Positions 57,612 to 64,000 of a stretch of 64,000 bases of DNA are shown one piece after another; position 1 is the first letter of the stretch; each line of letters begins with the position of its first letter. Position numbers and translations under genes: made by a program. The stretch covers positions 15,788,956 to 15,852,955 of the forward strand of contig JANAVB010002199.1 of NCBI GenBank assembly GCA_029216955.1. The letters run 5' to 3'. The notes beneath the pieces are model-generated. The model was not told where the DNA came from and made no database searches. It was given only the letters and a program-made list of their open reading frames with translations. Source of the DNA: Iris pallida (taxonomy: Eukaryota > Streptophyta > Magnoliopsida > Asparagales > Iridaceae).

Positions 57612-57735
57612 GGCGGTGGGGGTTGGCATGTCCTCCAGCCTAGTGGTTGGTTAAGAGAGATGCATGCGGCCCAAGTGATCAGAAGTTCGAGCTCCAATGG
57701 AGGCGAGTTCGTCACAATTATCCATTGCTTCAAAA
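57612..57735 (+). mobile_element. tRNA-derived SINE
   Basis: An A-box-like stretch (GGCATGTCC...TAGTGGTTGG, 57625-57650) and a B-box (GTTCGAGCTCC, 57684-57694) at tRNA-like spacing, ending in an A-rich tail that runs into a TA microsatellite. The 5' end is approximate. Confidence 0.65.
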
Positions 57736-57739
57736 AAAA

Positions 57740-57877
<138 letters not shown>

Positions 57878-57880
57878 ATA

Positions 57881-58029
57881 GCGGATCCAGGATTACAATT
57901 CACTGGGGGCACAATTATAAAGGGGTTGGAAAACAATGCTTTCAAAATTTTTTTGGAGTCCACTAATATATTAAAAAAAAAAAAAATCACTAGGGGCTCC
58001 GCCCTCCAGTGCCTCCCGTGTGGATCCGC
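57881..58029. mobile_element. Short inverted-repeat element
   Basis: GCGGATCCA at the left and TGGATCCGC at the right are perfect inverted ends around ~130 bases, including GGGGGCAC and its near-complement. MITE-like, unclassified. Confidence 0.45.
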
Positions 58030-60084
58030 CACTAGTGAGAGAGAGAGATGGGGATTGGAATTTTCGTTTTTAAGTATCAGTATTCATGCATGTTTTTCGA
58101 AATAGCAGACAGTAAATTTTTTTAACAGTTCGTATTAGATTATATATGAGGAGTAATCGAGATATCTGCTCTTAAACATCTTCGTATGTTTCTCAAAATA
58201 TCAGTTTATCTTTTTTAACAGAGTAGATCAAATCTCACTAGAAATTGGATAGTTTAGAAATTAAACTAAAGGATTAAAAAAGACAATCCAACGATTACTA
58301 TTTTAAAAAACAAACAAAAAAAATACTTAAGAGCATAATACCGAAATATATTTTCTTCTCTTTCTCACCATGTAAAAGTGCATGCACCTAACATATGTCC
58401 CACTTGCAGTTACAGAATATGTAATGTATGTACCCACACAAACCTCTCAGAAAAATCTACATCAACAAAAACAAACAACAAACAACAAACAGAGTACTGT
58501 AACATATAACATAAAAATCTTTGTTGTTCATGTCTATGTATAATGCATTGCTTAAAGAATGCTTGTAATTGTAGCAGGTCATCAGGCTGGCTCACGGAAT
58601 TGGGTTGCCCTAACTAGATATAGTTTTGGTTTACCCTTAATCCTTTATGTGGGCCGATCCTGGAGGATACCCGCGTGACCCGACATCTTATGGGATTACG
58701 CTGAGTCTGGGGGTTGCCCATGCAAAGGGTTTGTCCAAGCCAGACGTCTTGTCCGATTTACCTCAAGGCCGACCCTGGTCGTGTCATTGTTGCTTGACTT
58801 GACTTCGTACCTTCAAAATGTCAAACTTTTTGACTACTTGCACTGGATCATGAACTGATGACTCCAGTTAATTTCAAGCCTCTGTTCAAGCTTTAAATAC
58901 TGGTTATAAATTACACTGATAATACTTTTATGAGTATATATATGTCAGTGTTTAATGTGTTGGTAAGATACTGTGGTTATCCCTGAGTATTGTCCGGTCA
59001 AACTATTGCTGCCAAAAAAATCTACAAGTTCAATTGGCGGCGGGTAGACTTACTATATGTTGCCTACACAAGTGAAAGTGGCAGTCAATTAAGGAGCATC
59101 ATGGCTGGCCCTGGGGTAAGCCAGACAAGCCATCGGACTTGGACAACCCCCATCGTTAGGACAACCTCCCAGACCTCTAAGTCTCTAGCTCTCAGTCAGT
59201 ATAGCCTTTACGGTCTACTCCAACTCCTTCTTGTCAGTTGAACTGACAATCTTTCATATCCATATTTTGAGTTAACATTGGAAAGGTCTCGAATAGCTCA
59301 AGGATCATGAGAGAAACTCGGAATCCGAGCTCACACGCTGTCAAATACAGGGACAAACACTCCCGAACACAGTATCCTTTCTTTTTGGAGTCAAGGACAA
59401 GGAGCAACCAAAATTAGCTCCGACTAGGGAAACCCAAACCCCCGGACCGGCCCTGATCATCTTCCTTTATAGTCAATAAAAACTAGGACTAAAAGAGGTA
59501 AAATAATACAATTTGTTATAGAAAATTGCATTCAGTACATGATCAAGCAAAGAGATATATAGAATTAATAAAAAAGATATTTTCCATGGGTATAACTTTA
59601 AATCGAAGAGATATAATTCTGTTAACCATAAGGAGAAAACTACGCAAATATATATACATCAAAGTTGATATACTCATGTATGCATCCGAAGCCTTTTTTT
59701 TTATTCTTCTTGGTATCTGTTAATTATTCTGACACAAATTTTTTTGTCGGACACGAAAATCGTAATAACAACAGCAAGGTATTAGTTTCTCTCTCAAAAA
59801 AAAAACAGTAAGGTATTGGATTACTCATTAATTTACCCTCTAATTAGAAAAACTAGATATGTGTTTTCAAGATTTCAGCTATATAGGTTCAAATTACATG
59901 TTCCTATAGAATACCTTCCTTTTTTATTTGCTTTAAATATAGATGAATGTTTAGCAGAAATCAAGACATCAAAATATATAGAGCAATTTTTTTATCTTAA
60001 CTATTCCCCAATCAAGTGCAATGACACAGTGAATTTGGCTCTGTGATGGCTGAGAATATAAATTATTTACTCAAATTAAATACG

Positions 60085-60085
<1 letters not shown>
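58030..60085. other. No gene recognised
   Basis: AT-rich sequence with a GC-richer block at 58600-58790 and another at 59030-59470. A perfect 9-bp inverted repeat TTGTCAGTT-G-AACTGACAA is at 59231-59249. Small frames show no family resemblance. Confidence 0.45.
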
Positions 60086-60141
<56 letters not shown>

Positions 60142-60162
60142 GGAGAGAGAGAGAGAGAGAGA
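60086..60162. repeat. (TA)n followed by (GA)n microsatellite
   Basis: TA repeat 60086-60138 and GA repeat about 60143-60162, directly before another GGGGGTTGGCATGT sequence like the SINE head at 57618. Confidence 0.95.
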
Positions 60163-60300
60163 GGGGGTTGGCATGTCTATGAGCTACGTGGTTCCACTGA
60201 ATCGGTTAGTTGTCTTATGAAGGAGGGAGAATGAGACTTCCAAGGTCGCTTGAGACACCACATGCGGTGGATATACGGGCAGTGGAAATCGATAAGAGGG
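60163..60300 (+). mobile_element. Possible second SINE head
   Basis: GGGGTTGGCATGTC matches the start of the SINE at 57620, followed by GAGCTACGTGGTTC, which could be a diverged A-box. No clear B-box. Weak. Confidence 0.25.
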
Positions 60301-60399
60301 ATACTGAAGACTACTGGGTACGGGAGGAAAGGAAAGAGGAAAGTTCAGGTTTCAGACGGCTTTTAACCAAATCAGGACAAGAAAGGAGGAGGTTGATTG

Positions 60400-60783
60400 G
60401 GTGGAAGTGGTTTGGATCAAAGGAGGGGCGGTCAAGATCTCGTTATGTCTCTACAAAATGCTTCGTAACGTCTGCTAATTACTAGAGACCGTCTGAGCAG
60501 ATTCGGTGTGCAATGTATGGATAAGTTGTGCTACTTGTGTGGACAAATGGATGAGTCTAGAGATCATCTATTCTTCTGTTGTGACTTTGTATGGGAGATC
60601 TGGAGTAAACAACGTATGTGCCAAAGCCTACCTACCACACATAATAGGGATCTTGCTTCAGGAATGAATGAAGTTAAAGCTCAAAAAGGAAATTGAGAGG
60701 GAGCTTACATAGGGATACGCCTCATCTTCGGAACTGTTGTTTGGCATGTTTGGCGTGAGCGAAATCGTCGAATTAATCTTTGA
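60400..60783 (+). pseudogene. LINE (L1-type) ORF2 C-terminus
   Basis: FGVQCMDKLCYLCGQMDESR with DHLFFCCDFVWEIW (60500-60605) is the zinc-binding region (zf-RVT type) after the RT of plant LINEs. A further segment TVVWHVWRERNRRINL ends at a TGA at 60781-60783, a usual end for such proteins. Frameshifts and stops lie between. The RT and endonuclease are absent, as expected of a 5'-truncated insertion. The 3' end and tail were not delimited. Confidence 0.75.
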
Positions 60784-63538
60784 GGGTCTTGCACTCACAG
60801 TATACACGATGTACGAAACATAGAAGTTGAAGTAGATATATCCTTGGCCTCAGATGATTTATTTTGAGTCCGGGGCGGGTTTCTAGTTTTGTAATACTTG
60901 CTTTATCAATAATATTATCTATAGAACAGTAATTCTTTTGCAACTTAATTTGCACTAACTCAAATTGACCTTTGGTAATGCCTATGTTGCATGGATACAA
61001 AGAAGAGGTACAATACCATATACAGCTAGAGGGAAAGAAGACAACAATGTAGTGTTCTTAGAGTTTTAATCTAAATAATAGAAGATTAAACATTTATACG
61101 CGACCAAAGTATATATTCTTGCATCTCTAGAAATGAAGATAAATCGATGCGGAGGATAAGACATGAGCTGGATATCAGAAATTAAACTGGTTTATTCTAA
61201 CAAAAGAAAAGTCGGGAGGAAATCGATCAATTGGTTTACTCAAAAAAGAATGGAAAATGTAACCCCAAAAAAACAAAATAAAACATTCATATATCTTTCA
61301 AACATTATACATTTCATTTTCCAACCATCATTACCTTTTCTTTTTTGATTATATTTATACTTTGTACATCGCACAAATGAACAATAAGTAGGGTTTCAAA
61401 GATCATGAAGGATGCAAAAGGATGCATGTCGAACATGTATTCATGTAACATAACATACTGCAATCTATTAAAGTAAAAACCAAATAAATCATTTTTGAAA
61501 AAATTCATGTTCGTATAAAGCAATACCCTTCTTGTGTTTTTTACAATCTAACAATAGTTGCTCACCAGTCATGGACATCAATAACGGAAAGAAATGAAGA
61601 ACAAAAACAAGTTATGTACATCCATAGCAACATGATCAACATTTTTTTCTTCTTCCGGAATTCATGGAAATAATCTGGGACTTACAATATTCCCTTGATT
61701 GATAAGAAATAGCGAGAAAAGAGAAGAAAATGGGAAACATCTCACAAGAACAAGAAGAAGAATCTAGTCGGAAAGAAATGTCACAAGAACATTTAAACAT
61801 ATACATTTACTCTACTAATTTCTAATTTCAAAGAGTTATATCAGTTTCTGTTTGATTTAGTACAAGCAACCAAACAAGGCATCATATAAATTAAAATCTA
61901 TGACATATAGTAAATCAAATTGATCATAATAAAGTTACTCTTTATTAACTAGCTGTTTAATATTATGTATCATGAAACATAGGAGCTGTTCGGAATCAGA
62001 TACGTCCTCCTGCGCTCCGATACCGTGTCTGAGACGTTGCCGCAACGGAAACTTAGGCTAACCCACCTGAAATAACCAACCCCCGTCTAACGGACACCAA
62101 GCACAGATAAAAACAAGTATATGGCGGTGACTACGTTGAACCATTTGCCCTAATAGGTTCAACCCCCTCACCACACTCAAGAAGACCGAAGTTGACGACC
62201 CCTCGATTAGATCTCTTCTTCGAACTTTCTCTTAAATTTTTTGTGGACGAGCACCTCGAATCTTGTGTTGTGCTATAGCTATATAGGATAAGAAAAACCT
62301 ATTTTAGGTCGTAATATGATTTCTTAAATAGGAAGCCCTCAAATAAGAATCCTACTACACATAAAATAGCACATCAACATCATATTTTAGATTATAATAG
62401 TATCTCTTAAATAGGAAACCCTTAAATAAAAATCATATTATATCTAAAATAGCCACCACTAATTATGGACATCCAAATCAAATTAAATCAAATATTTAAT
62501 TAGATTTGGACTCCATAAATATGCTATTACCAAATTCAGACTGGACTCCAACACGAGCCACAATACTAAGATTACATTTCAATGCTTTTGAAAGTGCAAG
62601 AAACTAAAGTATACTACTAGGTATATATATATATAAAGTTAGGACCATCTAGCAAGCTGTATATAACATTAATCAGTATATTTATAGAAACCATGAGGAA
62701 AAAAATAAAAAAATCAAGGTGCTAGCTAGGTCCTAACTGGCCTCACGCTACTGAGTATAGGGATGTTACATCCTCTAGCTTCAATTGTTGTGGTCCTATG
62801 TCTCATTTCTGTCTTCACGAGAAAGAATCTTAGTTTTCTTCTAGAGGATATACTCACATTGTGAACAATATAAGTAATTACATCATCATTCTTTCAACAA
62901 AGTAAACATAAATTTTAATTAATTAGGAGACTTCTCTTTCTGTTGCTCTTGTGAACATTTTTCATGGATTGATGTGATATTGTTGGGAATTGGAAATTAA
63001 CATAAAATTTCGATACCTGAGGCTAGCTTTAGATGATTGCCTATGTGTAGGCCGAGATCGATATTGGTTGATAATGCCAAGGGGGTGGGGGCAGGCACCA
63101 ACTCATCAACAACTGGATGGCTTCAAGAACTTTGATTGAGAGAATGTCTAACTATAAAAAAAAGCCTAACAATCAATCGATCGATCGATCTACAAGCCGT
63201 TCATATAAGATAATTATAACCCAAATGACCTATTATAACTCAGAGTGCAATGAAATGTATATATATAGAGGATTTTGTTTTCGCCATTTAATTAGCCTCA
63301 GAAATTGAGAAAAACTCTGCGAGAAAACATACAGAAGACGATCGATTGCAGTTTGTTGCACGATTGTCGTAGAATTACATGATTGAGCAATATCACAAAA
63401 CCATTAATAAGAAGTAAACATGTTGATATCAAGGATCACTCACTTACAAGACTGATGTCTCATAATAGCTTCTGAGAGCCCCATCCATGTATGTATATAC
63501 GAAATCCCTGAATCTAAATTCCAGAAAGACAGCAATTC
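60784..63538. other. No gene recognised
   Basis: AT-rich sequence. A ~95-base imperfect direct repeat lies at about 62296-62450 (ATTTTAG...CTTAAATAGGAA...CCCT.AAATAA, twice). No frame over about 70 codons has recognisable similarity. Confidence 0.5.
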
Positions 63539-63561
63539 AAGAGAGAGAGAGAGAGAGAGAG
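63539..63561. repeat. (GA)n microsatellite
   Basis: An uninterrupted GA run about 90 bases beyond the 3' side of the MIR172 hairpin. Confidence 0.95.
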
Positions 63562-63654
63562 TAAATGAAACAATTAGTAATTTTTTTCCGAAGTCGTAAA
63601 TATACAATAATGTCATTTAGTACCTTCTTGGAGACGAGAATTAAGCAGTACTAT

Positions 63655-63755
63655 ATATGTAGTCGATTATTGTCGATGCAGCATCATCAAGATTCTCAGT
63701 AGATATTCCATGTGAATCTTGATGATGCTACATCTGCAAACATCGACTGTTCGGT
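63655..63755 (-). ncRNA. MIR172: MIR172 precursor hairpin
   Basis: On the minus strand the 3' arm at 63696-63676 reads AGAATCTTGATGATGCTGCA followed by T, the canonical 21-nt miR172. The 5' arm at 63731-63711 reads GTAGCATCATCAAGATTCAC followed by A, the canonical miR172*. The arms pair almost completely (one G-U), with a ~14-nt terminal loop and a lower stem closed by GTCGAT/ATCGAC. miR172 represses AP2-like transcription factors (AP2, TOE, SMZ) that control flowering time, floral identity and phase change. The opposite strand has swapped arms and does not give a canonical miR172 on its 3' arm, so the minus strand is the gene. The primary transcript would begin right of 63755; its start was not identified. 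Confidence 0.93.
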
Positions 63756-64000
63756 CCGAAACGATCGAAGAATTGCTTAACTTAATTGTGTCACAAAAAA
63801 AAAAAAACCTTATAAACAAGATCAAGAAACATAGAAACCCTAATATTGATCATAATTAAAAACAAGATATGGATCTAATTAAATTTTTTGCCACAGGAGC
63901 ATGTTAAAGTACCAAGTTTAAAAAGAGAGTAGAACATAAAAAAAAAATTAAAAAAAATTGATATTATTCTGATAGACATTAGTTCTACTCAAACAACTTA
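63756..64000 (-). promoter_or_regulatory. Sequence upstream of MIR172, undefined
   Basis: It should contain the 5' part of the MIR172 primary transcript. AATTAAG near 63780 can pair with CTTAATT near 63640 and extend the stem. TTTATAAGG on the minus strand near 63810-63820 resembles a TATA box, but it may simply reflect the AT-richness. Confidence 0.3.

Noticed and set aside
59231..59249. Perfect 9-bp inverted repeat as a possible terminator or transposon end
   Set aside because: A single short palindrome with no partner copy, no flanking duplication and no adjacent gene.
63676..63731. MIR172 on the plus strand
   Set aside because: On the plus strand the arms are reversed: the 5' arm would carry the reverse complement of miR172 and the 3' arm the complement of miR172*. 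Only the minus strand gives the canonical order.

Overview
This is a repeat-dense stretch of a flowering-plant nuclear genome. Plant-type Ty3/gypsy and Ty1/copia retrotransposons, a CACTA terminus, MITE/SINE-like sequences and a canonical MIR172 hairpin all point that way; I cannot name the species. The only host gene I recognise is MIR172, on the minus strand at about 63.65-63.76 kb.

Layout. 1-568: the end of a gypsy LTR and the start of its gag, cut off. 569-43383: one large complex of a single Ty3/gypsy family of the Tat lineage (dual RNase H, antisense extra gene), built from four ~2.1-2.2 kb LTRs (569-2670, 22919-25117, 37071-39268, 41222-43383) around three internal regions. Internal region 1 (2671-22918) is interrupted by a chromovirus (6742-15018, target duplication CTTCA), whose LTRs differ at only about 12 sites. 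Internal region 2 (25118-37070) is a second, more decayed copy. Internal region 3 (39269-41221) holds only the promoter-proximal half of the antisense gene plus the polypurine tract. Regions 1 and 2 both end at exactly the same base, CAAGG, against an LTR, and region 3 begins with CAAGG. This indicates insertion of an LTR into the antisense gene followed by a local LTR-to-LTR duplication. 43384-47456: 5' LTR, gag, integrase and partial RT of a minus-strand Ty1/copia element, cut by the last Tat LTR. 47457-52608: remnants of gypsy elements, including a second chromovirus 3' end related to the first. 52996-55136: a CACTA-type terminus and, further in, a degenerate Ulp1/C48 protease exon pair. 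55310-64000: AT-rich sequence with a MITE, a tRNA-type SINE, compound microsatellites, a LINE 3' fragment and MIR172.

How the parts work together. In the Tat copies the sense strand carries gag, protease, a basic repeat linker, RT, RNase H, a second RNase H and integrase. A spliced gene runs in the opposite direction from near the 3' LTR back toward the end of pol. Between the two convergent genes lies a string of five hairpins: a nearly constant ~22-nt loop carried on stems whose sequences differ from unit to unit but stay complementary. That array, present in both copies, is the least explained signal in the window. Nearly all coding regions are broken; the longest intact piece is the second-RNase-H/integrase frame of copy 1 (17574-19562).
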